Source: an unidentified bacterial endosymbiont (lineage in GTDB: Bacteria > Pseudomonadota > Gammaproteobacteria > Enterobacterales > Enterobacteriaceae). Taken from it: a DNA stretch of 64,000 bases. The notes under the pieces are model-generated. The model made no database searches and was not told where the DNA came from. It saw only the letters and a list, made by a program, of their open reading frames with translations. Shown piece by piece: positions 23,649 to 33,053 of this stretch. The DNA is taken from NCBI RefSeq assembly GCF_918797525.1, contig NZ_OU963893.1, forward strand, positions 558,001-622,000. The letters are read 5' to 3'. Every line of letters starts with the position of its first letter. Within the stretch, counting starts at the first letter, position 1. A program made the position numbers and the translations under genes.

Positions 23649-25730
23649 ATGGAGAGTAAACGTCTGGACAGTGCCGCACAGGCGGCGGGAATTAGCCTCA
23701 GTTACATTAATGCTCACGGCAAGCCGCAATCTATTGGTGCGGACACCAAAAGACGTTTGCTGGATGCTATGCATAAATCCGTCGCGAAAGCGTCGGTTGC
23801 GCCGGTACCTAACGTTAAAATTTTTACCGCCGGCAAAAAAATGTCGCTGGCGGTCGAAGGACGGGGTGAGTTTAGCTGGTTGCTGACCACTGAAGAGGGA
23901 CAGCAGCACAAAGGCCACGCGACCGGCGGCAAAGCCCTTAACCTTCCGGCAAAACTGCCGGAGGGCTACCACACCTTAACGCTTACCCAGGACGATCGGC
24001 GTTTTCACTGCCGGGTGATCGTCGCCCCCAAACGCTGCTATGAACCGCAGGCGTTGCTGGAAGGTAAAAAGCTGTGGGGTGCCTGCGTGCAGCTCTACAC
24101 GCTGCGTTCCGACAGCAACTGGGGGATTGGCGATTTCGGCGATCTGAAAAAGATGCTCGCAGAGGTCGGCGAGCGCGGCGGGGCATTTATCGGCCTCAAC
24201 CCGATCCACGCGCTTTATCCGGCGAACCCGGAAAGCGCCAGCCCGTACAGCCCGTCTTCCCGCCGCTGGCTTAACATCATTTATATTGACGTGAATGCGT
24301 TAGAGGATTTCAAAAACAGCAAAGAGGCGCAGGCGTGGTGGAAGCTGGAGACCACGCAGCAGATGCTGAAGCAGGCCCGGGATGCGGACTGGGTGGACTA
24401 CTCCGCCGTCACGTCTTTGAAAATGGCCGCGCTGCGTCTGGCATGGAAAGGTTTTGCGAAGCGTAAAGACGAGCAGATGTCGGCCTTCCGCCAGTTTGTG
24501 ACGCGGGAGGGCGAGAGCCTCTACTGGCAGGCGGCGTTCGATGCGCTGCATGCGTATCAGGTGAAAGAGGATGAAATGCGCTGGGGCTGGCCGGTATGGC
24601 CTCAGGGGTATCAATCCATTGATACCCCTGAGGTGAAAGCCTTCTGTAAGAAATATGCTGATGAAGTGAATTTTTACCTGTGGCTGCAGTGGCTGGCGTA
24701 TAGCCAGTTCGCCGCCTGCTGGCAGGTGAGCCAGGGATATAACATGCCGATCGGCCTGTATCGCGATCTGGCCGTTGGGGTGGCGGAAGGGGGGGCGGAA
24801 ACCTGGTGTGACCGCGAACTCTATTGCCTGAAAGCCTCCGTCGGCGCGCCGCCGGACATTCTCGGCCCGCTTGGTCAGAACTGGGGCTTACCGCCAATGG
24901 ATCCGCACGTGATGGCGGCGCGCGGTTACGAGCCGTTTATCGACCTGCTGCGCGCTAACATGCAGAACTGCGGAGCGCTGCGTATCGACCACGTGATGTC
25001 CGTGCTGCGTCTGTGGTGGATCCCGTATGGCGAAACGGCAGATCATGGCGCTTACGTGCAGTATCCGGTCGACGATCTGCTGTCGATCCTGGCGCTTGAG
25101 AGTCAGCGTCATCAGTGCATGGTGATCGGGGAAGATCTCGGCACCGTGCCGGTTGAAATTGTCAGTAAATTGCGCGACAGCGGGGTTTACTCCTACAAAG
25201 TGCTCTATTTTGAAAGCGATCATGAGAAAACCTTCCGTGCGCCGAAAGCGTATCCGGAACAATCAATGGCTGTCGCGACGACGCATGACCTTCCTGTACT
25301 GCGTGGCTATTGGGAAAGCGGCGATCTGACGCTCGGTAAAACGCTGGGCCTGTACCCGGATGAAGAGATGCTGCGCGGCCTGTATCTCGATCGTGAGCTG
25401 GCGAAGCAGGGGCTGCTGGATGCATTGCACAAGCAGGGCTGCCTGCCTAAGCGTGCCGGGCGCAAGGCCTCGCTGATGTCGATGACCTCGACGCTTAACC
25501 GTGGCCTGCAGCGCTATATTGCCGACAGCAACAGCGCTCTGCTAGGCCTGCAGCCGGAAGACTGGATTGGTATGGCGGAACCGGTGAACATTCCGGGTAC
25601 CAGTTATCAGTACAAAAACTGGCGTCGCAAGCTATCTACAACGCTTGAGAAGATGTTTGCCGATGTCGGGGTGAACAGACTGATTAAGGATTTGGATAAG
25701 CGCAGAAGGGCGGTAGGTAAGAAGCGGTAG
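23649..25730 (+). CDS. malQ: 4-alpha-glucanotransferase (amylomaltase)
   Basis: MalQ disproportionates maltodextrins so that MalP and glucokinase can use them. It is a GH77 enzyme of 693 residues; E. coli has 694. Catalytic blocks are LRIDHVMSVLRLWWIPYG (nucleophile D447), IGEDLGTVP and TTHDLPVL. The RBS and start follow the malP stop directly, so translation is likely coupled. Within the gene, at 24600-24633, lies a perfect 15-bp hairpin over codons for WPQGYQSIDTPEV, a segment poorly conserved with E. coli MalQ. Confidence 0.97.
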   Translation: MESKRLDSAAQAAGISLSYINAHGKPQSIGADTKRRLLDAMHKSVAKASVAPVPNVKIFTAGKKMSLAVEGRGEFSWLLTTEEGQQHKGHATGGKALNLPAKLPEGYHTLTLTQDDRRFHCRVIVAPKRCYEPQALLEGKKLWGACVQLYTLRSDSNWGIGDFGDLKKMLAEVGERGGAFIGLNPIHALYPANPESASPYSPSSRRWLNIIYIDVNALEDFKNSKEAQAWWKLETTQQMLKQARDADWVDYSAVTSLKMAALRLAWKGFAKRKDEQMSAFRQFVTREGESLYWQAAFDALHAYQVKEDEMRWGWPVWPQGYQSIDTPEVKAFCKKYADEVNFYLWLQWLAYSQFAACWQVSQGYNMPIGLYRDLAVGVAEGGAETWCDRELYCLKASVGAPPDILGPLGQNWGLPPMDPHVMAARGYEPFIDLLRANMQNCGALRIDHVMSVLRLWWIPYGETADHGAYVQYPVDDLLSILALESQRHQCMVIGEDLGTVPVEIVSKLRDSGVYSYKVLYFESDHEKTFRAPKAYPEQSMAVATTHDLPVLRGYWESGDLTLGKTLGLYPDEEMLRGLYLDRELAKQGLLDALHKQGCLPKRAGRKASLMSMTSTLNRGLQRYIADSNSALLGLQPEDWIGMAEPVNIPGTSYQYKNWRRKLSTTLEKMFADVGVNRLIKDLDKRRRAVGKKR
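24600..24633. repeat. Perfect 15-bp inverted repeat inside malQ
   Basis: CCTCAGGGGTATCAA (24600-24614) and TTGATACCCCTGAGG (24619-24633) are exact reverse complements around a TCCA loop. The sequence stays in frame and encodes PQGYQSIDTPEV. Such a stable hairpin inside a coding sequence is unusual. Confidence 0.95.
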
Positions 25731-25750
25731 TGTAGGGGCGCGATCGGTAT

Positions 25751-25771
25751 CCTCTCCCCTATGGGGAGAGG
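25751..25771. repeat. CTCTCCCC-family palindrome between malQ and gntT
   Basis: CCTCTCCCC and GGGGAGAGG form a perfect 9-bp stem with a TAT loop between convergent 3' ends. It is the best copy of a dispersed family and may help to end transcription of both genes. Confidence 0.8.
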
Positions 25772-25779
25772 GTGAAGGA

Positions 25780-27096
25780 TCAAATAACCCTATCCAACAG
25801 CAGAACCCCGATCAGGCCGCACACCGAAATAATCGTTTCCAGCACTGACCAGGATTTAATAGTTTCACCGATAGTCAGGTTGAAGTACTCCTTGAACAGC
25901 CAGAAGCCCGGGTCGTTCACGTGAGAGAAAATCACGCTACCGGAACCTACGGCTATAACCATCAGCTCAGGGCTTACGCCTGTGGTGGCAATCAGCGGCG
26001 CAACGATACCACCGGCAGTGATGGCCGCTACGGTTGCTGAACCCAGCGCGATGCGCAGAACGGCAGTGATAGACCAGGCCATAAAGAGCGGAGAGAGATT
26101 GGTTTCATGCATCATCGCGGCAATATATTTATCTACGCCGCTATCGACCAGAACCTGCTTGAACGCACCGCCCCCGCCGATAATCAACAGCATCATGGCA
26201 ATGATTTTAATGGAGGAGGTCAGGGTGTCGTTGATCTGATCCATGGAACGACCGCGGTTCAACCCAAAGGTAAACATCGCAATCAGTACCGCAATCAGCG
26301 TTGCCATGACCGGGTCACCCAGGAATTCGGCAACCGACAAGAACGAATGACCTTTCGGCAGTACCATCTCTGCGACAGCGCGCATCGCCATCAGGATCAC
26401 CGGCACCAGTGAGGTCCAGACGCTGACGCCAAAGCCTGGCATCTCTTCCTCGGTGAAGGTTTTCGCACTGTACAGGCCTTCCGGGATTGGCTTATCAATA
26501 CCTTTCAGGAAACGGGCAAATACCGGCCCTGCCAGAATGACGGTCGGGATCGCCAGAATCGTACCGAACAGCAGGGTTTTCCCCATATCGGCGTGGAAAA
26601 TGGTGGCGATAGCCGTTGGGCCGGGATGCGGCGGCAGGAAGCCATGCGTCACGGACAGCGCTGCCGCCATCGGCACACCGACGAACAGCAGAGGAATGTT
26701 TGCCGCGGCGGCGATGGTGAACACCAGCGGCAGCATCAGCACGAAGCCAACTTCATAGAACAGCGCAAAACCGACGGTAAAGCCGGTTAATACGACCGCC
26801 CACTGAATATGTTCCTTACCGAATTTGGCAATCAGCGTGGTGGCAATGCGCTGTGCGCCACCGCAATCCGCCAGCATTTTGCCGAGCATAGCACCGAATC
26901 CCATGATCAATGCCAGGCTGCCGAGCGTACCGCCGACGCCCGCTTTTATGGAGCTAATAACCTTAACCAGCGGCATCCCTTGCATCAGACCGACTGCAAG
27001 TGCCACCAGAACCAGAGCGATAAACCCGTTCAGTTTGAACCGGATCATCAAGAGCAGTAATAACACAACACCGATAGCGACGATGACTAATGGCAT
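25780..27096 (-). CDS. gntT: High-affinity gluconate transporter GntT
   Basis: GntT is an inner-membrane gluconate-proton symporter of the GntP family. The 438 residues equal E. coli GntT and are nearly identical throughout. It has about 12-14 membrane segments and the family blocks FYEVGFVLMLPLVF and SVTHGFLPPHPGPTAIA. The RBS region follows a control region with two GntR operators (27115-27131 and 27255-27271). Gluconate should therefore derepress it. The gntR/K/U genes themselves would lie beyond the left edge of the window in the E. coli order. Confidence 0.97.
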   Translation of the reverse strand: MPLVIVAIGVVLLLLLMIRFKLNGFIALVLVALAVGLMQGMPLVKVISSIKAGVGGTLGSLALIMGFGAMLGKMLADCGGAQRIATTLIAKFGKEHIQWAVVLTGFTVGFALFYEVGFVLMLPLVFTIAAAANIPLLFVGVPMAAALSVTHGFLPPHPGPTAIATIFHADMGKTLLFGTILAIPTVILAGPVFARFLKGIDKPIPEGLYSAKTFTEEEMPGFGVSVWTSLVPVILMAMRAVAEMVLPKGHSFLSVAEFLGDPVMATLIAVLIAMFTFGLNRGRSMDQINDTLTSSIKIIAMMLLIIGGGGAFKQVLVDSGVDKYIAAMMHETNLSPLFMAWSITAVLRIALGSATVAAITAGGIVAPLIATTGVSPELMVIAVGSGSVIFSHVNDPGFWLFKEYFNLTIGETIKSWSVLETIISVCGLIGVLLLDRVI

Positions 27097-27114
27097 GATT
27101 TACCTGACCTGTAA

Positions 27115-27131
27115 ATTGTTATGGGTAACGT
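27115..27131. promoter_or_regulatory. GntR operator, gntT-proximal
   Basis: ATTGTTATGGGTAACGT resembles the GntR operator (reverse complement ACGTTACCCATAACAAT). It lies 19 bases upstream of the gntT start and 140 bp from the second operator. Confidence 0.65.
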
Positions 27132-27254
27132 CATTGTTTCAACGACACATTCCGATTGTCCCAACTGGGAACAGAGCGTTAATGGCACTAATACTGTTGC
27201 CGGTGAAACCATTAAGTTTAGTTGGCTGTGATGAGGGGGTTTAGTGCCCACGAG

Positions 27255-27271
27255 AATGATACGGGTAACAT
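27255..27271. promoter_or_regulatory. GntR operator, promoter-proximal
   Basis: The reverse complement ATGTTACCCGTATCATT matches the GntR operator described for E. coli gnt genes. With the copy at 27115-27131 it reproduces the two-operator arrangement of E. coli gntT, suggesting looping repression by GntR. Confidence 0.75.
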
Positions 27272-27356
27272 GATGGGGATGAGAATCACCCTGGCGGGCA
27301 AAATTTGAATTATGAGAGGCAGGTCAACATCTGGAGGAGGGAATAAGGGATGGTCG

Positions 27357-27382
27357 GCCCGGTAAGCGAAGCGCCACCGGGC
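27357..27382. repeat. REP palindrome downstream of nfuA
   Basis: GCCCGGT and ACCGGGC arms flank AAGCGAAGCGCC. It lies 14 bases from the 3' end of nfuA and probably protects or terminates its transcript. Confidence 0.75.
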
Positions 27383-27395
27383 GATACCGTCGCTC

Positions 27396-27971
27396 TTAGT
27401 AGTAAGAGTGTTCGCCGCGCTGGTGTTCCGTCAGATCGCGAACGCCTTTCAGTTCCGGGAATTCGTTCAGCAGCTGCTTCTCGATCCCTTCTTTTAGGGT
27501 AACGTCGACCATGGAACAACCGTTACAGCCGCCGCCAAACTGCAGGATCGCCAGTCCATCTTCCGTAATTTCCATCAGCGAAACGCGACCGCCGTGGCCT
27601 GCCAGCTGTGGGTTAATCTGCGATTGTAGCAGGTACTCTACGCGTTCCATCAGCGGCGCATCATCAGACACTTTGCGCATTTTTGCATTTGGCGCTTTCA
27701 GCGTCAGCTGAGAACCCAGCTGGTCTGTGACAAAGTCGATTTCAGCATCATCGAGATACGGCGCGCTCAGCTCATCAACGTAAGCCGTGAGCTGTTCAAA
27801 TTTTAGGGCAGTGTCAGTTTCTTCCACAGCGTCCGGAGGACAATAAGAGACACCACATTCTGCATTTGGCGTGCCTGGATTGATCACAAACACGCGGATC
27901 TGCGTCCCTTCTTCCTGATTTGCCAGCAGTTTGGCAAAGTGCGATTGTGCAGAATCGGAAATACGGATCAT
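27396..27971 (-). CDS. nfuA: Fe-S biogenesis protein NfuA
   Basis: NfuA is a carrier that delivers [4Fe-4S] clusters to target apoproteins under iron or oxidative stress. The 191 residues equal the E. coli protein. An N-terminal degenerate A-type scaffold domain (about 1-100) precedes the Nfu domain with the cluster ligands C149 and C152 in [11 protein letters not shown]. It stands alone on the minus strand between gntX and gntT. The start is at CAT 27969-27971, matching the family start MIRISDSAQ. Confidence 0.98.
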   Translation of the reverse strand: MIRISDSAQSHFAKLLANQEEGTQIRVFVINPGTPNAECGVSYCPPDAVEETDTALKFEQLTAYVDELSAPYLDDAEIDFVTDQLGSQLTLKAPNAKMRKVSDDAPLMERVEYLLQSQINPQLAGHGGRVSLMEITEDGLAILQFGGGCNGCSMVDVTLKEGIEKQLLNEFPELKGVRDLTEHQRGEHSYY

Positions 27972-28032
27972 AGCTTTGGCCTAATAGTTGACTAAATTAC
28001 CTGGGTATAATAATACGCCCATTGAAGAAGGG

Positions 28033-28716
28033 CTACAAGGTGCGGCACAGACACCATACCTGAACCGACGCGGCACCGTTTCGCAAAAGTAGTCGGGAAA
28101 GTTCAGCAACGGTACTGCCCGTGGTGACGACATCATCCACGATGGCGATATGGAGGCCGTTGACCGCTAATTCAAGGAGGAAGGCGTTTTTAAGGTTTCT
28201 TTTGCGCTGTCGGGCGCTGAGCTGATGCTGAATGGCGGTGGCCTGCACACGCTTTAACGCGAAGCCTGGGTAACGACAGCCCAGCCATCGGGCGAGCGGG
28301 CGGCACAGCAGATCGCTCTGGTTGTAGCCACGTCGCCAGTGACGGCGTTGGTATAGCGGCACGTTCATCACCATGTCGACTTTCGGCAGTGCCCGGGTGC
28401 GCCGCGCCCGTAAAACCGCCAGCAATAACAAGCGGGCAAGGGGCGGCGCCAGCGCGGTCTGGCCGGAAAATTTCAGTTTATGGATAAGGCCGCTTAGCGG
28501 CGGAATATAGTCATCCACGGCGACCAGGGCATTCCACGGCGGCGATTTTTTCAGGCAGCGGCCGCAAGGGATAACCCGATTGACCGCCGGTAAACCGCAC
28601 TGCGGACACCCGGCGAGACGTCCGTCCAGCGAGCGTGTACAGACGGAACAAACCCCCCACCCGCTCAGCGCAAGTGGCATTCGGCATAGCCAGCACAAGC
28701 CAGGCACTGTTAGCAT
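28033..28716 (-). CDS. gntX: ComF-family phosphoribosyltransferase-like protein GntX
   Basis: The start at 28716 (MLTVPGLCWLC) has GGAGG six bases upstream and gives 227 residues, the E. coli length; the longer frame running into bioH is rejected. An N-terminal zinc-ribbon region has four CxxC pairs (C8/C11, C23/C26, C37/C40, C51/C54). The C-terminal PRTase domain has QLSARQRKRNLKNAF and the PRPP loop IVDDVVTTGST. GntX is needed for full gluconate use, or for use of DNA as a nutrient, in E. coli reports; the molecular role is not established. It is divergent from bioH with 36 bases between starts. Confidence 0.96.
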   Translation of the reverse strand: MLTVPGLCWLCRMPLALSGWGVCSVCTRSLDGRLAGCPQCGLPAVNRVIPCGRCLKKSPPWNALVAVDDYIPPLSGLIHKLKFSGQTALAPPLARLLLLAVLRARRTRALPKVDMVMNVPLYQRRHWRRGYNQSDLLCRPLARWLGCRYPGFALKRVQATAIQHQLSARQRKRNLKNAFLLELAVNGLHIAIVDDVVTTGSTVAELSRLLLRNGAASVQVWCLCRTL

Positions 28717-28752
28717 GTACAACCTCCATGTAAAAAAAGAGAACAATAGCTG

Positions 28753-29526
28753 ATGAATATGCTGTGGTGGCAGACCGTAGGCACGGGAAATTGCCATCTT
28801 GTGCTGCTGCACGGATGGGGACTGAACGCCGAAGTGTGGAATTGCGTTAGTGAGGAACTCGCCTCGCATTTTACACTGCACCTGGTCGATTTACCGGGTT
28901 ATGGCCGTAGCCGCGCTTTTGGCGCGATGTCGCTTGCTGAGATGGCGCGGCAGGTTCTTGACGCCGCACCGCAAAAAGCCATCTGGCTGGGCTGGAGCCT
29001 GGGCGGGCTGGTGGCGAGCCACATAGCGCGTAATAACCCCGAGCGCGTGCAGGCGCTGGTTACAGTGGCATCGTCCCCGTGTTTTAGTGCCCGGGACGCC
29101 TGGCCAGGCATTAAACCTGAGGTGCTGGCCGGGTTCCAGCAGCAGCTAAGTGAAGATTTTCAGCGGACGGTGGAGCGCTTTCTGGCTCTGCAGACGATGG
29201 GAACCGAAACCGCGCGCCAGGATGCGCGAACGCTCAAGCAAACCGTGCTTTCCGTGCCAATGCCGACGGTTGAGGTGCTTAACGGCGGCCTGGAAATCCT
29301 GAAAACGGCCGATATGCGCGCGCCGCTTGTTACGCTGCCTGTGCCGCACCTGCGTATTTATGGCTATCTCGACGGACTGGTCCCACGTAAGGTGGTTCCC
29401 CTGCTTGATGCGCTATGGCCAGCAAGTGAATCGCGGGTTTTCGCCAAAGCCGCCCACGCGCCGTTTATCTCCCATCCCCAAGAATTTTGCCCGGCGCTCA
29501 TCGCGTTAAGTCAACGTCTGGACTGA
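28753..29526 (+). CDS. bioH: Pimeloyl-[acyl-carrier protein] methyl ester esterase
   Basis: BioH hydrolyses the methyl ester of pimeloyl-ACP, ending the BioC-BioH route to the biotin precursor. It is an alpha/beta hydrolase of 257 residues (E. coli 256). The nucleophile is S82 in LGWSLGG, the acid lies in YGYLDGLVP, and the histidine lies in [10 protein letters not shown]. It stands apart from the other bio genes, as in E. coli. The next gene on the plus strand is the DUF1471 gene, in place of E. coli rpnA. Confidence 0.97.
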   Translation: MNMLWWQTVGTGNCHLVLLHGWGLNAEVWNCVSEELASHFTLHLVDLPGYGRSRAFGAMSLAEMARQVLDAAPQKAIWLGWSLGGLVASHIARNNPERVQALVTVASSPCFSARDAWPGIKPEVLAGFQQQLSEDFQRTVERFLALQTMGTETARQDARTLKQTVLSVPMPTVEVLNGGLEILKTADMRAPLVTLPVPHLRIYGYLDGLVPRKVVPLLDALWPASESRVFAKAAHAPFISHPQEFCPALIALSQRLD

Positions 29527-29637
29527 TTATTTTCCATCCAACCTGGAAAAAGTAACACGCCGCAACCATACTCCAGATATCGTTGCGGTTGTTCTGCCGA
29601 CGATAATCAAAACAACAAACCTATGGAGAGTCAGGTT

Positions 29638-29907
29638 ATGAAACTTGTTACAGGAATTGTCACTTCTCTGGTTATTGGGTCACTGTCTTTTGGGGTGTTT
29701 GCAGCTAAAGAGCTGGAAAAAGATAAAGTTAAAGAGATGAATCTGACCAAAGTGGGTGAGATCTCGACGTCAGACACCACCGCGCCGATGGACGCGCGTG
29801 AAGAACTTTCGAAGAAAGCCGATGAGCTGGGCGGAACATACTTCGTTGTGACCAGTGCTAATAAAGATTCGAAGAACGTGCGTGCAACGGCGGACGTCTA
29901 TAAGTAA
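29638..29907 (+). CDS. Small secreted DUF1471 (YhcN/BhsA-like) protein
   Basis: The start at 29638 has GGAG at 29625-29628 and gives 89 residues. A Sec signal peptide (MKLVTGIVTSLVIGSLSFGVFA, cut before AKE) is followed by a DUF1471 domain. That domain has the family pattern MDAREELSKKADELGGTYFVVTSAN and ends RATADVYK. E. coli members BhsA, McbA and YhcN are periplasmic stress or biofilm proteins. E. coli lacks this gene here. It ends four bases before a bidirectional terminator shared with feoC. The precise role is unknown. Confidence 0.88.
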   Translation: MKLVTGIVTSLVIGSLSFGVFAAKELEKDKVKEMNLTKVGEISTSDTTAPMDAREELSKKADELGGTYFVVTSANKDSKNVRATADVYK

Positions 29908-29911
29908 CACG

Positions 29912-29941
29912 AAAAAGCCGGGCGACGATGTCCGGCTTTTT
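29912..29941. terminator. Bidirectional terminator between the DUF1471 gene and feoC
   Basis: AAAAAGCCGG and CCGGCTTTTT pair around a 10-base loop. Flanking A and T tracts let it work in both directions. It touches the last base of feoC, which lies on the opposite strand. Confidence 0.9.
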
Positions 29942-30177
29942 CAGCGAAGCGCCCACCACTCTCTGAGGCAGGCTTTTCCTTGCGGGCAGCGTCTACAACT
30001 GCCGGCGAGGCAGCCGTCCGCGTCTTCCTGAATACGCACGGCTTTTCCCATCGCTTCCAGTCTTGCCAGCATGGCATCGATCATCGGTTGCGGCGTATCC
30101 AGGCTGTGGCTTAGCTGTTTCGCTTCCATTCGCCCCTGTAACGCCAGTAAATCACGAACCTGAATCAACGATGCCAT
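29941..30177 (-). CDS. feoC: Ferrous iron transport protein FeoC
   Basis: FeoC is a small winged-helix protein of 78 residues, the E. coli length. The winged helix occupies about 1-50. A cysteine cluster, [15 protein letters not shown], near the C-terminus can bind an Fe-S cluster. In related bacteria FeoC protects FeoB from FtsH proteolysis. It is the last gene of feoABC, ten bases after feoB. Confidence 0.97.
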   Translation of the reverse strand: MASLIQVRDLLALQGRMEAKQLSHSLDTPQPMIDAMLARLEAMGKAVRIQEDADGCLAGSCRRCPQGKACLREWWALR

Positions 30178-30187
30178 TGCGTACTCC

Positions 30188-32509
30188 TTAGTGACAGTCG
30201 CCGGTTTGGCTGCTGCAGCAGCAGGTGGCGGCGGTTTTGCGCGTCGCCAGCAGGTTAATATTCACGCGGCTACGCGCCCGGCGCAGCAGGCCAATTACAA
30301 TCAGGTTGAACAGAATAACCGCCAGGATGCAGACCAGGCTGTAGCGCGGGTGCTGGCTGAAATTCGCCGCCTGATAAAAGACCGTCGACAGTGAGTACGC
30401 GATGTTCAACCCCCACAGGACAGAGAACCCCATCCAGCCGCGGCTCGACTCACGAGCAATTGCCCCCATCACCGAGATGCACGGAATATAGAGCAGCACG
30501 AAGATCAGGTAACTGTAGGCCGCAGACGCACTGCCAAATTTCTCGCTCATCACGCCCATCGCGCCGGTTGCCATCTCACCGTCGCCTTTGCTGGCTTCGA
30601 TGGGGTTTGCCAGCACACTCAGGCTGAAGGTCTCTTTCAGGCTCTGCCAGGTCTCATCGACCGCGCCGAGCAGCTCGTCACCGAGATTAAATTCCGCCGG
30701 GTTGAAATCTTGCTCCTGAATATTCTCAGCGGTGTAGAGTGTGTTCAGGGTACCAACAACCACCTCTTTTGCCATTGCGCCGGTGAACAGGCCAACGGTC
30801 GCCTGCCAGTTGTCTTCATGCACGCCAATGGGTTTGAAAATCGGCGTGATGACGCGGCTGACAGAGGCGAGCGCAGAGTCGTTAATGCTATCTGCCGCCT
30901 GGCCGCTCAGGGTGAAACTGTTCAGCGCGCTCAGGAAGATACTCACGATAACAATGACTTTACCGGCACGCAGCACAAAGCCTTTCAGGCGCTGCCAGGT
31001 CTGGATCACCAGGCTTTTAAGATGCGGCACGTGATACACCGGCAGCTCCATCACGAACGGTGACGCTTCGCCGCGCATGATGGTGTACTTGAGCATCAGG
31101 CCGGTCAGGATCGCCATGACAATCCCCAGCACGTACAGCGAGAACACCGCCAGCGCGCCCTCCTGTCCAAAGAAGGCCGCCGCGAAGACGGCGAAAATAG
31201 CCAGACGTGCGCCGCAGGACATAAAGGGCGCCATCATAATGGTCATCAGACGTTCGCGCGGGGCATCCAGCGTACGTGCGCCCATCACCGAGGGCACGTT
31301 ACAGCCAAAGCCCACAATCAGCGGCACGAAGGATTTGCCCGGCAGCCCCAGCGACTGCATCAGGCGGTCCATGACGAATGCCGCGCGCGCCATGTAGCCG
31401 GAATCCTCAAGGAAGGAGAGGAACAGGTACATCATGCCGATTTGCGGTACCAGCGGCAGTACGGTGTTGATACCGCCGCCAATCCCCTGGGCGAGAAAGA
31501 TGGTCAGCCACGCCGGGAAGTGAAGGGTGTAACCAACCCACTGGATCCCGTGCACGAAAATTGCCACGGACCCGGCGTCGAAAACAGGCTGGAGCGCGCC
31601 GCCGATATTAATCGCGAGCAGGAACATCAGGTACATTACCAGTAAAAAGACCGGCAGACCGAGAGCGCGGCTGAGCACAATTTTATCCACGGCGGCGGTA
31701 AAACGGCTCGGCTCAGCCGTCAGGGCATTGCTGACCACGTCGCAAATCGCGGCGATGGATTGATAACGCGCATCGGCGATGTGCAGCGCCGGGTCATCAA
31801 GTTCATCACTCAGACGGGCCAGCGCGGCGTCGAGTTTATCTGCGGCATCGCCAGCATAGGCCCGGCTGTAAATATCGCCTTCCAGCATTTGCAGCCCAAG
31901 CCACTGTCGTTGTCTGGCGGGCATGCTGTGGTCCATCTCCTGGGCCAGTTTGTCGGCTTCACGCAGCAGCGGTTGAGCATAGTGCACCAGCTCAACGGGG
32001 ACATTGCCTGCGTGGCGGTCAATGGCCAGCTTCAGGGAATCGATGCCGCGGGCACGGGTAGAGACCAGCGGAACCACCGGGCAGCCAAGTCGCGCGGAGA
32101 GGGCATCAATATCAATACGTAACTTTTGCTTTTCCGCGATGTCGAGCATGTTGAGCGCCACGATGCAGGGAATACCCAGTTCCAGCAATTGCAGCGTCAG
32201 ATAAAGATTGCGCTCCAGATTAGAGGCATCCACCACGTTGATGAGCAAATCAGCATCACCGCTCAGAATGTAGTGGCAGGCAATCTGCTCATCAAGGGAG
32301 GTTTGTGACGAGATAGTGGTTAACGAATAGGTGCCGGGCAGATCAACCAGGGTGACCTGATTATCTGTTGTGGTGAACTGACCTTCTTTGCGTTCAACCG
32401 TCACGCCTGCCCAGTTACCGACGCGCTGTCGTGCACCCGTTAACTGATTAAATAGCGTGGTCTTGCCGGAATTAGGATTGCCAATTAAGCCAATAGTTAA
32501 CTTTTTCAT
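30188..32509 (-). CDS. feoB: Ferrous iron transporter FeoB
   Basis: FeoB imports Fe(II) across the inner membrane under anoxia. The 773 residues equal the E. coli protein. The N-terminal G domain has G1 [10 protein letters not shown]3 DLPGTYS and G4 NMLD. The membrane domain has two Gate repeats, one with [14 protein letters not shown]. The C-terminal tail is cysteine-rich ([12 protein letters not shown]). It follows feoA after 30 bases in one operon under FNR and Fur. Confidence 0.98.
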   Translation of the reverse strand: MKKLTIGLIGNPNSGKTTLFNQLTGARQRVGNWAGVTVERKEGQFTTTDNQVTLVDLPGTYSLTTISSQTSLDEQIACHYILSGDADLLINVVDASNLERNLYLTLQLLELGIPCIVALNMLDIAEKQKLRIDIDALSARLGCPVVPLVSTRARGIDSLKLAIDRHAGNVPVELVHYAQPLLREADKLAQEMDHSMPARQRQWLGLQMLEGDIYSRAYAGDAADKLDAALARLSDELDDPALHIADARYQSIAAICDVVSNALTAEPSRFTAAVDKIVLSRALGLPVFLLVMYLMFLLAINIGGALQPVFDAGSVAIFVHGIQWVGYTLHFPAWLTIFLAQGIGGGINTVLPLVPQIGMMYLFLSFLEDSGYMARAAFVMDRLMQSLGLPGKSFVPLIVGFGCNVPSVMGARTLDAPRERLMTIMMAPFMSCGARLAIFAVFAAAFFGQEGALAVFSLYVLGIVMAILTGLMLKYTIMRGEASPFVMELPVYHVPHLKSLVIQTWQRLKGFVLRAGKVIVIVSIFLSALNSFTLSGQAADSINDSALASVSRVITPIFKPIGVHEDNWQATVGLFTGAMAKEVVVGTLNTLYTAENIQEQDFNPAEFNLGDELLGAVDETWQSLKETFSLSVLANPIEASKGDGEMATGAMGVMSEKFGSASAAYSYLIFVLLYIPCISVMGAIARESSRGWMGFSVLWGLNIAYSLSTVFYQAANFSQHPRYSLVCILAVILFNLIVIGLLRRARSRVNINLLATRKTAATCCCSSQTGDCH

Positions 32510-32539
32510 TATAGGGGACTCACTGAAGCCGCGGGCTTG

Positions 32540-32767
32540 TTATCGGGATAACGCTTCGACTTCTATTAAGGCGAGGTCTTTCTTACGCAGTACCAGATTG
32601 ACGCGTCGGGTTTCGATATGAACAGGATCGCCCAGCGGTGCAACGCGCACCACCTGGAATGAAGAGCCGGGGAGCATGCCCAGCGACAGCAGCTTTTGCC
32701 GATAGGCCGGGCTAATTTCACGGGTAAAACCGGTAATTTTCCACGCACTGTCTGGAGTGAATTGCAT
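32540..32767 (-). CDS. feoA: Ferrous iron transport protein FeoA
   Basis: FeoA is a small cytosolic SH3-like protein needed for FeoB activity. The start at 32767 ([14 protein letters not shown]) gives 75 residues, the E. coli length; the ATG at 32782 adds MESGI and is not conserved. The typical [27 protein letters not shown] segment is intact. It is the first gene of feoABC, with Fur and FNR sites upstream. Confidence 0.97.
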   Translation of the reverse strand: MQFTPDSAWKITGFTREISPAYRQKLLSLGMLPGSSFQVVRVAPLGDPVHIETRRVNLVLRKKDLALIEVEALSR

Positions 32768-32809
32768 AATGCCTGATTCCACGGGAGGTTAAATAATCTA
32801 CACTATGAT

Positions 32810-32828
32810 GATAATGAGAATAGTTTCT
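32810..32828 (-). promoter_or_regulatory. Probable Fur box upstream of feoA
   Basis: GATAATGAGAATAGTTTCT matches the left part of the Fur consensus well and the right part less. A further GATAAT lies at 32838-32843. It lies about 43 bases upstream of the feoA start, where Fur acts in E. coli. Confidence 0.55.
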
Positions 32829-32885
32829 ATCAGCAATGATAATACTGTGAAGGAATAGGGTTAAGGGTATTAATTTGCGGTTTTA

Positions 32886-32899
32886 TTGATCTGGCTCAA
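32886..32899 (-). promoter_or_regulatory. FNR site upstream of feoA
   Basis: TTGATCTGGCTCAA differs from the FNR consensus TTGAT-N4-ATCAA at one base. Its position is consistent with anaerobic activation of feoABC, as known in E. coli. Confidence 0.7.
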
Positions 32900-33018
32900 T
32901 GTTTGCAGAATTACCAGGAAACCAATAAAAAAGGTATTTGTTAATAGGATGATAAATAATGGTTTAAATATATGTATGCAATCGGTTTCATATTTTTGAT
33001 CTCTTTCACCAGCACGTC

Positions 33019-33046
33019 GGCCCGGTAGGCGAAGCGCCACCGGGCC
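33019..33046. repeat. REP palindrome downstream of tex
   Basis: GGCCCGGT and ACCGGGCC arms surround AGGCGAAGCGCC. It ends eight bases before the tex stop codon and lies between tex and the feo promoter region, which both face the minus strand. Confidence 0.75.
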
Positions 33047-33053
33047 TGTTGCA

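Noticed and set aside
28717..28881. Extended N-terminus for gntX
   Set aside because: The longer frame would run through the bioH start. The ATG at 28716 has a GGAGG site and matches the family start.
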